NCBI RefSeq assembly: GCF_013363975.1 | Contig: NZ_JABWGN010000006.1 | Location: forward strand, 186,001-250,000 | DNA length: 64,000 nucleotides | Reading direction: 5' to 3' | DNA from: Nonomuraea montanisoli | GTDB lineage: Bacteria; Actinomycetota; Actinomycetes; Streptosporangiales; Streptosporangiaceae | Part shown: positions 1-7,410 of the stretch, piece by piece | Position numbering within the stretch: the stretch's first letter is position 1 | Layout: each line of letters begins with the position of its first letter | Position numbers and translations under genes: made by a program | Notes under the pieces: generated by a model | What the model saw: only the letters and a program-made list of their open reading frames with translations | Told to the model about the DNA's origin: nothing | Databases searched by the model: none

Positions 1-731
1 TCGTCGGGGGCTGCGGCGAGCGCCACGTTCACATCGGCCAGCGCCTCCTCGAGCCGTTCGAGCTCGTACTTGACCTGGGCGCGCTCGGTGTAGGAGTCGC
101 TGTCGTCCGGGTCGAGCTCGATCGCCAGATCCAGGTCCGCCAGCGCCTGCTCGTACCTCTTCAGCCGACGGTTGACCTGGCCGCGCTCACTGAACACGTA
201 CGACACGTCGGCGTTCAGTTCGACGGCCCTGTCAAGGTCGGCCAACGCCTCCTCCAGGCGCTCGTCCAGCCGGTGGAGGGTGGCCCGCCCGACCAGTGCC
301 CAGAAGCTGTCGTCGGGATCGATCTCGATCGCTCTGCTGTAGGCGGCGACCGCTGCCTCCGGGTCGTGCCAGAGCAGGTCACCGCGTGCGGTGTGGGCGG
401 CGGCGTCTTCGGGGAAGAGCGCGATCACCCTGTCGTAGTCGGCCAGGGCCTCCTGCTTGCGGCCGGCGTCGGCCAGCGTGCGTCCGCGTTCGACGTAGAC
501 CCAGCCGAGGTCGGGATCCAGCTCGACGGCCCGGTCGAAGTCGGCGAGCGCGGCCTCGATGTGTCCCATGGCGCTGAGCGCCTGTCCGCGCGAGCCGAGC
601 GCGTAGGTGTAGCCAGGTACGAGGTCGATGGCCCTGGTGAACTCCTCGATGGCCGCTTCGTGGCGCCCCGCCAGCCGGTGCTCCTCCCCGCGCGCCGCCG
701 CCTTCTCCGCCCGTGAGCCGGCAAGTCCCAC
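1..731 (-). CDS. TPR-repeat protein (3' end outside window)
   Basis: The reading frame is open from a GTG at 731 to the window edge, about 243 residues. It is built of successive 34-residue tetratricopeptide repeats with the usual pattern: alternating A-L-A-D-L/F-D-R/L-A-I/V-E-L-D/N-P-D and Y-x-E-R-G/A-x-V. At least six repeats are visible. TPR arrays are protein-interaction scaffolds; nothing in the visible part shows a partner or enzymatic domain. The GTG was chosen because a GGGGGA stretch lies just upstream and the repeats begin directly after it; the ATG at 760 belongs to another frame. The protein may continue into another domain beyond the left edge. No signal peptide is seen, so it is probably cytoplasmic. 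Confidence 0.85.
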   Translation of the reverse strand, partial: MGLAGSRAEKAAARGEEHRLAGRHEAAIEEFTRAIDLVPGYTYALGSRGQALSAMGHIEAALADFDRAVELDPDLGWVYVERGRTLADAGRKQEALADYDRVIALFPEDAAAHTARGDLLWHDPEAAVAAYSRAIEIDPDDSFWALVGRATLHRLDERLEEALADLDRAVELNADVSYVFSERGQVNRRLKRYEQALADLDLAIELDPDDSDSYTERAQVKYELERLEEALADVNVALAAAPD

Positions 732-1311
732 TGTTCCCCCAGAGCGCCCGAATCGATCATTTACAGCCAATGACTTTGGATGCGCGGCAAAAGTTCCGAG
801 AAGCGACCACGTGAAACGCGCCCGCACTGGCTCGCAGGCGCTGCACGGCTGGAAGCGTGCGGAGGACGTGGAGGCCCGGCGACGCCGATGGGTCCAACTC
901 CGGACGACGGATTGAGCGAGATCGCGAAACCGAGTCGCGTGGCGTCCTTCTCACCGCGAGGTCAACAGTGGCATCTCTTCCAGGCGTGGCGCCGCACCTG
1001 ACAGATGCTCAACAGATTCTCAACGCGAGCGGAGAACTCGGCCCCAGGGAGAAGGACATGAAGCCGATCACGAAGACGGCCACCGCCGTGCCGCGACCGC
1101 GATCTCGCCGCGCGCGTGGAGCACCGGGGCACAGGGCTCGGGCGCGCTCGGCACTTCGCGCAAACCGGATCAACTGGTACCTCGGCGGTAACACCTCAAA
1201 AACAAGAGCAGCGTCCAGCTGAGGATCCGCCTGGAGCGGCGGGGCGCCTGCCGGACAGGACGATCCGGTCGTACGAGTCCGGCACGGACGCCGCATGAGC
1301 GATGAGCGCAC
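732..1311. other. Gene-poor stretch with one doubtful small ORF
   Basis: No reading frame here shows the strong GC bias at third positions of the surrounding genes. One small frame at 1058-1222 (+) has a good purine-rich site (AGGGAGAAGGA) before ATG and would encode a very basic 54-residue peptide of no recognised family. Its codon use is unlike its neighbours, so it is more likely non-coding or the decayed remnant of something. The base composition is less GC-rich than the flanks. Confidence 0.4.
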
Positions 1312-1803
1312 TCATCCGGTGGGGCCGCAGTCTGTCTCCCGCCGCAGGGTGTCGGCGACCCTGGAAAGCGCCGCGCCGAGGTGGCGGCGTTGCACGGCGG
1401 TCAGAGGATCGAACACGAGCCGGCGCACCTGTGCGACATGCCCCGGTGCGCTCTCGGCCAGTTGCCGCCGGCCACCGTCGGTCAGTGTGGCCAGCGTGTA
1501 GCGACCGTCGCTCGGGTCGACTCGACGAACGATCCACTCCCGCGCCTCGAAGCGGTCCATCAGCTTCGACAGCCGCGGGAGCGTGCTGTCGCAGACCCGG
1601 GCCAACTCGCTGAGCCGCATGGTGGCCTCATGCGCCATCGACAGCCGGGCGAGCACGCCGTACTCGAAGTTCGACATGCCCGCGTCGCGCTGCAGCTGAC
1701 GGTCCAGGGCCGCAGGCAGCGCGATCACGACGGTGAGAAGGTCCTGCCAGATGTCTTGCTGCTCGGTGTCGAGCCACGTCGACGGTTCGTCCATGTGATC
1801 CAT
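1312..1803 (-). CDS. MarR-family transcriptional regulator
   Basis: A winged-helix MarR repressor of about 163 residues. It has the typical N-terminal dimerisation helix, the helix-turn-helix (LSELARVCDSTLPRLSKLMD) and the wing with D-P-x-D-G-R-Y. The frame is open to 1842, but that start would put an operator-like dyad inside the gene, so ATG 1803 (or 1794) is preferred. It faces the divergent operon starting at 1904. Three inverted repeats lie between them, which fits a regulator that represses itself and the EthD/dioxygenase/oxidoreductase genes until a small, probably phenolic, ligand binds. The ligand is not known. Confidence 0.88.
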   Translation of the reverse strand: MDHMDEPSTWLDTEQQDIWQDLLTVVIALPAALDRQLQRDAGMSNFEYGVLARLSMAHEATMRLSELARVCDSTLPRLSKLMDRFEAREWIVRRVDPSDGRYTLATLTDGGRRQLAESAPGHVAQVRRLVFDPLTAVQRRHLGAALSRVADTLRRETDCGPTG

Positions 1804-1806
1804 CTT

Positions 1807-1879
1807 ACTTGCCCGAGCAACTGCGATCACTTGCCTGGGCAAGTCATTCCGGGATAGCTTTTGAGTTGCCCAGGCAAGT
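1807..1879. promoter_or_regulatory. Three MarR-type operator dyads
   Basis: Three related 16-bp inverted repeats follow one another in the divergent promoter region. At 1829-1844 the arms ACTTGCC and GGCAAGT are perfect around a 2-bp centre. At 1864-1879 the same dyad has one mismatch, and at 1807-1822 it has two. Spacing is 22 bp, then 35 bp, between starts. Position and symmetry suit binding by the adjacent MarR protein; the binding is inferred. Confidence 0.75.
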
Positions 1880-1903
1880 GAATTCCGATCTCAAGGAGAC
1901 CTC

Positions 1904-2248
1904 GTGATCAAGATCAGCGCCTTCCTGACCCGCCGGGCCGACCTCACCCACGAGCAGTTCGTGGACTACTGGACGCAGAAGCACACCCCGCTGGTCCTGA
2001 GCCTGCCCGGCGGTGAGGTCCCGGTCCGGCGCCACGTCCAACTGCTGCCCACCGAGGACGGGATCCCCGGCATCAGCACCGCCGCCTACGACGGTGTGGC
2101 CGAGGTGTGGGTCGACGACATCGCCGACGCGGCCCGCTGGTTCACCTCCGACACCTACACCACCACCGTCGCCGAGGACGAGGAGAAGTTCCTCGACCGT
2201 TCGCAGACCCGCTTCCTCTACACCACCGAGACCCCGATCTTCGGTTGA
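1904..2248 (+). CDS. EthD-domain protein
   Basis: A 114-residue single-domain protein of the EthD / dimeric alpha-beta barrel type: IKISAFLTRRADLTHEQFVD followed by a W-x-x-K-H-T-P motif, a family hallmark. EthD-like proteins accompany degradation of ethers and aromatics and polyketide tailoring; many lack a proven reaction. Start GTG 1904 has a strong AAGGAGA ribosome-binding site. It is the first gene of a MarR-controlled operon with a LigB-type dioxygenase and an NADPH oxidoreductase, so a role in handling an aromatic or quinone compound is plausible but inferred. Confidence 0.85.
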   Translation: MIKISAFLTRRADLTHEQFVDYWTQKHTPLVLSLPGGEVPVRRHVQLLPTEDGIPGISTAAYDGVAEVWVDDIADAARWFTSDTYTTTVAEDEEKFLDRSQTRFLYTTETPIFG

Positions 2249-2319
2249 GCGCCCCCCGCCGCCGTCAGCGCCCACGAGCCCGAGAGTCACGCCCGCCCCG
2301 TCCGACAAGGAACGACGCC

Positions 2320-3183
2320 ATGACCACCCTGCACACCCCTCGCATCCCGGCCGGGGCCTACGACGATCACCTCGCCCGGGTCCTTCCCATAGCTCGCGAG
2401 CAGCGGCCCTGGGTCCCCGGCGACGGGGCGCTGCCGAGCCTGTTCGTCAGTCATGGAGCGCCGTTCACTCTCGACGACCCGCAATGGCTCGACGACCTGT
2501 TCACCTGGGCCCAGTCGTTGCCCAAGCCGAGAGCCATCGTGATCATCTCAGCGCACTGGGAGGACGCCCCGGCTGCGGTCTCCGGCGCGGCGGCGGGAAC
2601 CCCGCTCTTCTACGACTTCAGCGGCTTCCACCCCCGCTACAAGACCCTGCCGTACGCGACCCCGGACGCGACCGATCTCGCCCACCGGCTCACGGTCACT
2701 CTCAGCCCGGCGACCGCGGTGCACGAGCGCCCTGACAGGGGTCTCGACCACGGCGCGTTCATCCCCCTCATGGCCATGTATCCCGCGGCTGACGTTCCGG
2801 TCGTCCAACTGTCGATGCCCAGTCTCGACCCCGCCGCGCTGCTCCAGCTCGGGGCACGCCTGCGAACCCTGCGCGACGAAGGCATCCTCGTCATCGGCTC
2901 GGGCTTCATGACCCACAGCTTCGCGGTCTTCCGCCGCCCCGACCTCGTCGCGCACACCGAAGCATTCGACGAATGGGCCGTTGACGCACTCGGCCGCGGC
3001 GACGTCGACGCCCTCACCGACTACCGCAACAAGGCGCCCGGCGCTGCGGTCGCCCACCCGACAGCCGACCACTATGTGCCCCTGCTGGTCGCAGTCGGCG
3101 CCGCGAACGACCCCGCCAGCGCCGTCAGCACGATCGACCGCATGGTGATGGGCAACTCCACCCGTTCGGTGCAGCTGACCTGA
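2320..3183 (+). CDS. LigB-type (DODA / YgiD-like) extradiol ring-cleavage dioxygenase
   Basis: A 287-residue protein of the class III extradiol dioxygenase fold (4,5-DOPA dioxygenase / YgiD group). Conserved histidines lie in S-H-G-A-P-F (His45), S-A-H-W-E (His79) and L-D-H-G-A-F (His144), with a later G-S-G-F-M-T-H-S segment; these fit metal-binding and catalytic positions of the family. It would open a catechol-type ring using oxygen and non-haem metal. About 40 residues precede the usual family start. ATG 2320 is chosen for the AAGGA site 9 bp upstream. It lies 71 bp after the EthD gene and probably shares its transcript. The substrate cannot be told from sequence. Confidence 0.88.
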   Translation: MTTLHTPRIPAGAYDDHLARVLPIAREQRPWVPGDGALPSLFVSHGAPFTLDDPQWLDDLFTWAQSLPKPRAIVIISAHWEDAPAAVSGAAAGTPLFYDFSGFHPRYKTLPYATPDATDLAHRLTVTLSPATAVHERPDRGLDHGAFIPLMAMYPAADVPVVQLSMPSLDPAALLQLGARLRTLRDEGILVIGSGFMTHSFAVFRRPDLVAHTEAFDEWAVDALGRGDVDALTDYRNKAPGAAVAHPTADHYVPLLVAVGAANDPASAVSTIDRMVMGNSTRSVQLT

Positions 3184-3263
3184 ACGTCCCGCCGTTCCTG
3201 ACCGTCCCGCCTGATCGCCTCATCCCTTGGCGACGACATCAATAAACACTGGAGGAAAGCGCC

Positions 3264-4199
3264 ATGAAGGCCATACGTTTCCACGAGTTCGGCGGCAGCG
3301 AGGTCCTGCGCCACGAGGACGTCGACCGTCCGGTCCCCGGCACTGGACAGGTGCTGGTGCGGGTGGCGGCCACGTCGTTCAACCCGGTCGACGACCACAT
3401 CCGCGCCGGTGTCCTGGCCGAGATGATCCCGATCACTCTCCCGTACGTGCCGGGGATCGACCTGGCGGGCACCGTCGCCGAACTCGGCGCGGACGTGACG
3501 GGCCTGGAGGTCGGCGACCGGGTCGTGGCGATGCTGCCCCTCGACTCCGCCGGTGGGGCCGCCGAGTACGTGCTCGCGCCGGCCGAGTCGCTGGCCCCGG
3601 CGCCCCGGACGATCGAGCTGGTCGACGCGGCGGCGCTGCCGCTGACCGGCCTGGCGGCCTGGCAGACGGCGTTCGAGCTCGCCGAACTGAAGCCCGGTCA
3701 GACCGTCCTGGTCAACGGGGCGGGGGGCGCGGTGGGCAGCCTTGTGGTGCAGCTCGCCGTCGACGCGGGAGCGCACGTGACCGCGGTGGACGCGCCGCAC
3801 CACGCCGACCGCCTCCAAGGCTACGGCGCACACCGGGTCGTCGGCCCCCTCGACCTCGCCGCGGACCCGGCCGCGGTGGGCGGTCCGTTCCAGGTCGTGG
3901 TGAACCATGTGCGCGTCTCCCCGCAGGAGCTCGCACAGCTGACCGACTACGTCGCAGACGGCGGGGTCGCCGCCAGCACAGCCGGCCCGATTCCCGAAGA
4001 CCCTGCCCGCGGGGTGCGCAGCGCGAGCCTGTGGGTCCGTAGCGACGGAGCCCAGCTGACCGAGCTGGTCGCCAAGGTGGATGCAGGCAAGCTCCGGCTC
4101 CACGTCGCCGCTCGCCGCCCGGCGGCCGAGCTGGCCGCCGTACATGAGGACTCCGGCGCCGGTCGGCTGACCGGCAAGACGGTCGTGCTCGCTCCCTGA
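3264..4199 (+). CDS. NADP-dependent quinone-oxidoreductase-like dehydrogenase (MDR family)
   Basis: A 311-residue medium-chain dehydrogenase/reductase with an N-terminal GroES-like domain (V-L-V-R-V-A-A-T-S-F-N-P-V-D) and a Rossmann domain with N-G-A-G-G-A-V-G-S. The catalytic zinc ligands of alcohol dehydrogenases are absent, placing it with zeta-crystallin-type quinone reductases. A GGAGGAAA site precedes ATG 3264. It is the third gene behind the MarR operators and could reduce quinones or enones made by or toxic to the first two enzymes; this is inference. Confidence 0.88.
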   Translation: MKAIRFHEFGGSEVLRHEDVDRPVPGTGQVLVRVAATSFNPVDDHIRAGVLAEMIPITLPYVPGIDLAGTVAELGADVTGLEVGDRVVAMLPLDSAGGAAEYVLAPAESLAPAPRTIELVDAAALPLTGLAAWQTAFELAELKPGQTVLVNGAGGAVGSLVVQLAVDAGAHVTAVDAPHHADRLQGYGAHRVVGPLDLAADPAAVGGPFQVVVNHVRVSPQELAQLTDYVADGGVAASTAGPIPEDPARGVRSASLWVRSDGAQLTELVAKVDAGKLRLHVAARRPAAELAAVHEDSGAGRLTGKTVVLAP

Positions 4200-4439
4200 C
4201 CCCACCCGACCGGGTCGCCCGCCCCTCACTTCCCTCGCTCTCCCCCCGGTGGGCGGCCCGGAAGTTCGACGACAGCCGGGCCGCCGCCCGGCTGGGCAGA
4301 ACCACAGCCTGGACCAGGTGATGGGCTTCATGGATGGCGGACGAGGGAGGGGGCGTTGTGCTGGATTCGGATGTGGGCTGTCGAGCCTCACCACGTAGGC
4401 GGGAGCTTGTCACAGCTTCCAGGACAGCTTGTAAATAGC

Positions 4440-4500
4440 GGTGGCGCCCCCGCGTTACTAACGGTGGGGCCCCCGCGTTACTAACGGTGGCGCCCCCGCT
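4440..4500. repeat. 23-bp tandem repeat, 2.6 copies, in a 460-bp gene-free stretch
   Basis: Between the convergent oxidoreductase and response-regulator genes (4200-4658) no gene is seen. A 23-bp unit beginning GGTGGCGCCCCC and ending GTTACTAAC occurs at 4440-4462 and 4463-4485, with a partial third copy to 4500. G-rich low-complexity sequence built on GGTCGGTGG-like words follows at 4573-4672. The unit length is not a multiple of three. Function unknown; it could act in transcription termination between the converging genes. Confidence 0.7.
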
Positions 4501-4658
4501 GATACCGCTCTCAGTTCTCGCACGCGCGCTGCGGTGTTCATGCGCATCGTCACCGCCCGCCAGCGAGGCGTCAGATGGTCGGTGGGTCGGTGGGTCGGCG
4601 GGTCTGAGGGAGCGGGCGTCAGATGGTCGGCGGGAGCGGGCTTCACCTGGTCGGAGGG

Positions 4659-5318
4659 TCAGCGGGAGCGGGGCGTCACCAGACCTGTCTCGTAGGCGAG
4701 TACGACGAGTTGGGCGCGGTCGCGGGCGTGGAGCTTCGTCATGGCGCGGCTGACGTGGGTCTTGGCCGTGGTCGGGCTGATCACCATGTGGGCCGCGATC
4801 TCGTCGTTGGACATGCCACGCGCCACCAGGGCCGTCACCTCCCGCTCCCGGTTCGTCAGCACCTCCAGGCCCGCGGGGGACGGCTCAGGGCGGTGGGCGA
4901 CGTACTCGGAGATCAGGCGTCTGGTGATCGAGGGCGACAGGAGGGCGTCGCCGCGCGCGGCGATCCGTACGCCCTGGAGCAGATCGGCGGGTTCGGTGTC
5001 CTTCACCAGGAAACCGCCCGCCCCGGCACGCAGGGCGTCGAACACGTACTGGTCCAGGCCGTAGTTGGTCAGGATCACCACGTGCACGTCGATCAGCCGA
5101 TCGTCGGCGGCGATGCGCCGGGTCGCCTCGATGCCGTCCATCACCGGCATCTGCACATCGACGAGCGCCACATCGGGACGGTGCTCCAGCGCCAGGGCCA
5201 CCGCCTGTTCCCCGTTCGCCGCCTCGGCCACCACCTCGATGTCGTCCTCGGCGTTGAGCAGGGCGCTGAAGCCGGCCCGGATCAGCGCCTGGTCGTCGGC
5301 GAGCAGGACGCGGATCAT
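4659..5318 (-). CDS. LuxR/NarL-type response regulator
   Basis: A 219-residue two-component response regulator. The receiver domain has the acidic pair A-D-D (residues 7-9), the phosphorylatable Asp54 in L-V-D-V-Q-M-P, and Lys in F-L-V-K-D. The C-terminal LuxR helix-turn-helix contains L-T-N-R-E-R-E-V and S-N-D-E-I-A-A-H. Its ATG overlaps the stop of the histidine kinase gene by 4 bp (ATGA), so the pair is translationally coupled. Target genes are not evident; the divergent oxidase gene at 7411 is the nearest candidate. Confidence 0.93.
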   Translation of the reverse strand: MIRVLLADDQALIRAGFSALLNAEDDIEVVAEAANGEQAVALALEHRPDVALVDVQMPVMDGIEATRRIAADDRLIDVHVVILTNYGLDQYVFDALRAGAGGFLVKDTEPADLLQGVRIAARGDALLSPSITRRLISEYVAHRPEPSPAGLEVLTNREREVTALVARGMSNDEIAAHMVISPTTAKTHVSRAMTKLHARDRAQLVVLAYETGLVTPRSR

Positions 5319-7243
5319 GACGCGTCTCCGAGGCGGACGATCGGCTTCGACTCCTCGCCGGGCTCCTCGCCGGACGACGGCCTGGCTGAAGGCACGTCTG
5401 AATGTCTGTCCGAGGTCGCGCCCGAGGTCGCGCCCGAGGTCGCGCTCGAGGCCGTGACTGGTGTCTTGGGCTCAGTCATGTCTGAGGGCTTGTCCGAGGT
5501 CTTGGTCGTGGTCACGCTTGGGGTCTTGGTCGATGTCTTGTCTGCGGACCTGGCCGACGTCTTGCCCGAGGGCCTGGTCGATGCCTTGCTTGAGAGCCGG
5601 GCCGTCGTCCTGGCCGGGGTTTTGCCTGAGGGCCTGGTCGAGGTCGTGTCCGACGTCAGGTCTGGGGACTTGGTCGAGGTCGTGTCCGGTGTCCGGTCTG
5701 AGGGCTTGGTCGAGGTCGTGCCCGGCGTCAGGTCTGGGGACTTGGTCGAGGTCGTGTCCGGTGTCCGGTCTGAGGGCCTGGTCGAGGTCGTGCCCGGCGT
5801 CAGGTCTGGGGACTTGGTCGAGGTCATGTCCGGGATCAGGTCTGGGGATTTGCGCGAGGTCGTGTCCGACGTCAGGTCTGAGGATCTGGCAGACGTCGTG
5901 TCCGACGCTGTGTCTGAGGTGCGCTCTGATCCCTTGCCTGAGGTCTTGCCAGATGTGGCGGCTGATGGTTGCTCCGAGGCTGGGGCTCCTGGCTTCGCGG
6001 GCTTCTTCGGCTTGGCCGGTCGTTCTGCTCGCTCTTGCTGACGTGACTTGTCCTGATCCTTCACGTCCTTCAGCGACTCTTCGGGACGGGGGTGGGCAGC
6101 GAGGGACGCGGGGGTGGGGGTGGGGGAGCCGGTGAGCGGAAGCTCGGCCTGCACGGTGAAGCCGCCGCCGAGGCGGGGCTCCGCCCGGAGGTGACCGCCG
6201 AGGCCCGTGACGCGTTCGCGCATGCCGCGAAGGCCCACGCCCGGCATCGGAGGCGTCGCCAGGGAGCCCTGGCCGTCGTCGTCCACCCGCACGAGCAGCG
6301 TCTCGTCGTCGTACCGGATGAGCACCGAGGCCGTCGCGGGGCCCGCGTGACGGGCGATGTTGGTGAGCGCCTCCTGGACGATGCGGTACGCCGCCCGGTC
6401 GGCCTCGGCCGGCAGCGGACGCCGGTCGCCCTCGATCGTCACGCTCATGGGCAGGCCGGCGGCCCGGGCGCGGCCCACCAGGTCGTCGAGCCGGTCCAGG
6501 CCCGTGGCCGGAGGGTCGTCGGCCGAGTCGCGCAGCACCTCCAGCGTCGCGCGCAGCTCCCGCATCGCCTCGCGGCTGGCCTCCTGGATCGCCAGCAGCG
6601 CCGCGGGGACCTCCTCGCCGCGCTTGCGCGCCAGATGGACGGCCACCCCGGCCTGCACCTTGATGATGGAGATGCTGTGGGTGAGCGAGTCGTGCAGCTC
6701 CCTGGCGATGCGCAGACGCTCCTCGCCGGCCCGCCGCAGCGCCGCCTCCTCGCGGGTGCGCTCCGCCTCGGCGGCCCGGTGCTCGGCCTCGTCGAGGTAG
6801 GCGCGCCAGCCCCGGCTCGCGCTGCCCGCCACCGCCGCCGCCAGGAACCAGCCGACCATGAGGACCGTGCGCTCCGTCAGCGGCTGGAGCGGCTGCCCCG
6901 CCGCCTGGGTGATGCCGATCGCGAGACTGCCGCCCAGGAACGCGACCGCGCCCACCGCCGCGGCCAGCCGGTGGCCGCTCCTGACCGTCTCGAACATCGC
7001 CACCAGCACCGGGAACGCGGCCGCCGGGCCCGGGTTGGAGGTGACGACGAAGACCAGCATGAAGACCGTGGCCACGGTGAGCGCGACCAGCGGCGCGGCT
7101 CGCCAGGCGATCAGCCCGAGCGAGCCCGCCAGGACGGCGAGGTGGGCGAGGAGACCCGTGCCGGGCGACGCCAGCACGCCGGCCTCCAGCAGGATGGCGA
7201 CCACGAGGGCGAGCGCCAGGTCGGGCGTGCGGACGAGCTTCAT
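5315..7243 (-). CDS. NarL-type sensor histidine kinase with long repetitive C-terminal tail
   Basis: A 642-residue membrane kinase. Residues 1-145 hold about five hydrophobic segments, then a short coiled coil. The HisKA_3 box R-E-L-H-D-S-L-T-H-S has His184. An HATPase_c domain follows (E-A-L-T-N-I-A-R-H-A; D-D-D-G-Q-G; G-L-R-G-M-R-E-R) and ends near residue 372. Residues 373-642 are a Lys/Pro-rich linker, then Ser/Thr/Asp/Pro-rich 12-residue repeats (T-T-S-T-K/R-x-x-D-x-T-P-x), with no known domain. The family normally stops after the ATPase domain. The tail is truly in frame, since its stop overlaps the response regulator start. The tail probably lies in the cytoplasm and is disordered. Confidence 0.9.
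   Translation of the reverse strand: MKLVRTPDLALALVVAILLEAGVLASPGTGLLAHLAVLAGSLGLIAWRAAPLVALTVATVFMLVFVVTSNPGPAAAFPVLVAMFETVRSGHRLAAAVGAVAFLGGSLAIGITQAAGQPLQPLTERTVLMVGWFLAAAVAGSASRGWRAYLDEAEHRAAEAERTREEAALRRAGEERLRIARELHDSLTHSISIIKVQAGVAVHLARKRGEEVPAALLAIQEASREAMRELRATLEVLRDSADDPPATGLDRLDDLVGRARAAGLPMSVTIEGDRRPLPAEADRAAYRIVQEALTNIARHAGPATASVLIRYDDETLLVRVDDDGQGSLATPPMPGVGLRGMRERVTGLGGHLRAEPRLGGGFTVQAELPLTGSPTPTPASLAAHPRPEESLKDVKDQDKSRQQERAERPAKPKKPAKPGAPASEQPSAATSGKTSGKGSERTSDTASDTTSARSSDLTSDTTSRKSPDLIPDMTSTKSPDLTPGTTSTRPSDRTPDTTSTKSPDLTPGTTSTKPSDRTPDTTSTKSPDLTSDTTSTRPSGKTPARTTARLSSKASTRPSGKTSARSADKTSTKTPSVTTTKTSDKPSDMTEPKTPVTASSATSGATSGATSDRHSDVPSARPSSGEEPGEESKPIVRLGDAS
5627..5902. repeat. 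36-bp in-frame tandem repeat within the kinase tail
   Basis: About seven to eight degenerate copies of a 36-bp unit, read on the minus strand as 12-residue repeats. Two variants (K-S-P-D-L and R/K-P-S-D-R types) alternate, giving a 72-bp higher-order period. Both strands stay open in several frames, which produces long spurious ORFs here. The unit is a multiple of three, so copy-number change keeps the downstream reading frame and the coupled regulator start. Confidence 0.85.
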
Positions 7244-7410
7244 GGATGAACAGTAGAGGGTGGGGGTGGGGGGCCTCGTCGGCTCCAGGTCTGATCTGGG
7301 ATGTACTACCAGGGTTGTAGGGGGTGGGCGGCGTACGCCGGGCCTGGTAGGCGGAGGTGTCTTCGCCTGCAGGACGACTCGGGACGGGGCGGGCGCCGAG
7401 GATCGGCGTC

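Noticed and set aside
1058..1222. Small ORF with a good ribosome-binding site as a possible peptide precursor
   Set aside because: Very basic, poor third-position bias, no maturation gene beside it; kept only as a remark in the gap entry.
3072..4394. Minus-strand ORF of 440 codons
   Set aside because: Shadow of the oxidoreductase gene at 3264-4199; no domain and wrong third-position bias.
5627..5902. Possible CRISPR array (36-bp repeats)
   Set aside because: No spacers; the units are translated 12-residue repeats in a kinase gene.
4623..6041. Long plus-strand ORF of 472 codons rich in Val/Ser/Glu
   Set aside because: It is antisense to the kinase tail and response regulator and owes its length to repeats with units divisible by three. 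The minus-strand genes have clear domains and coupled starts.
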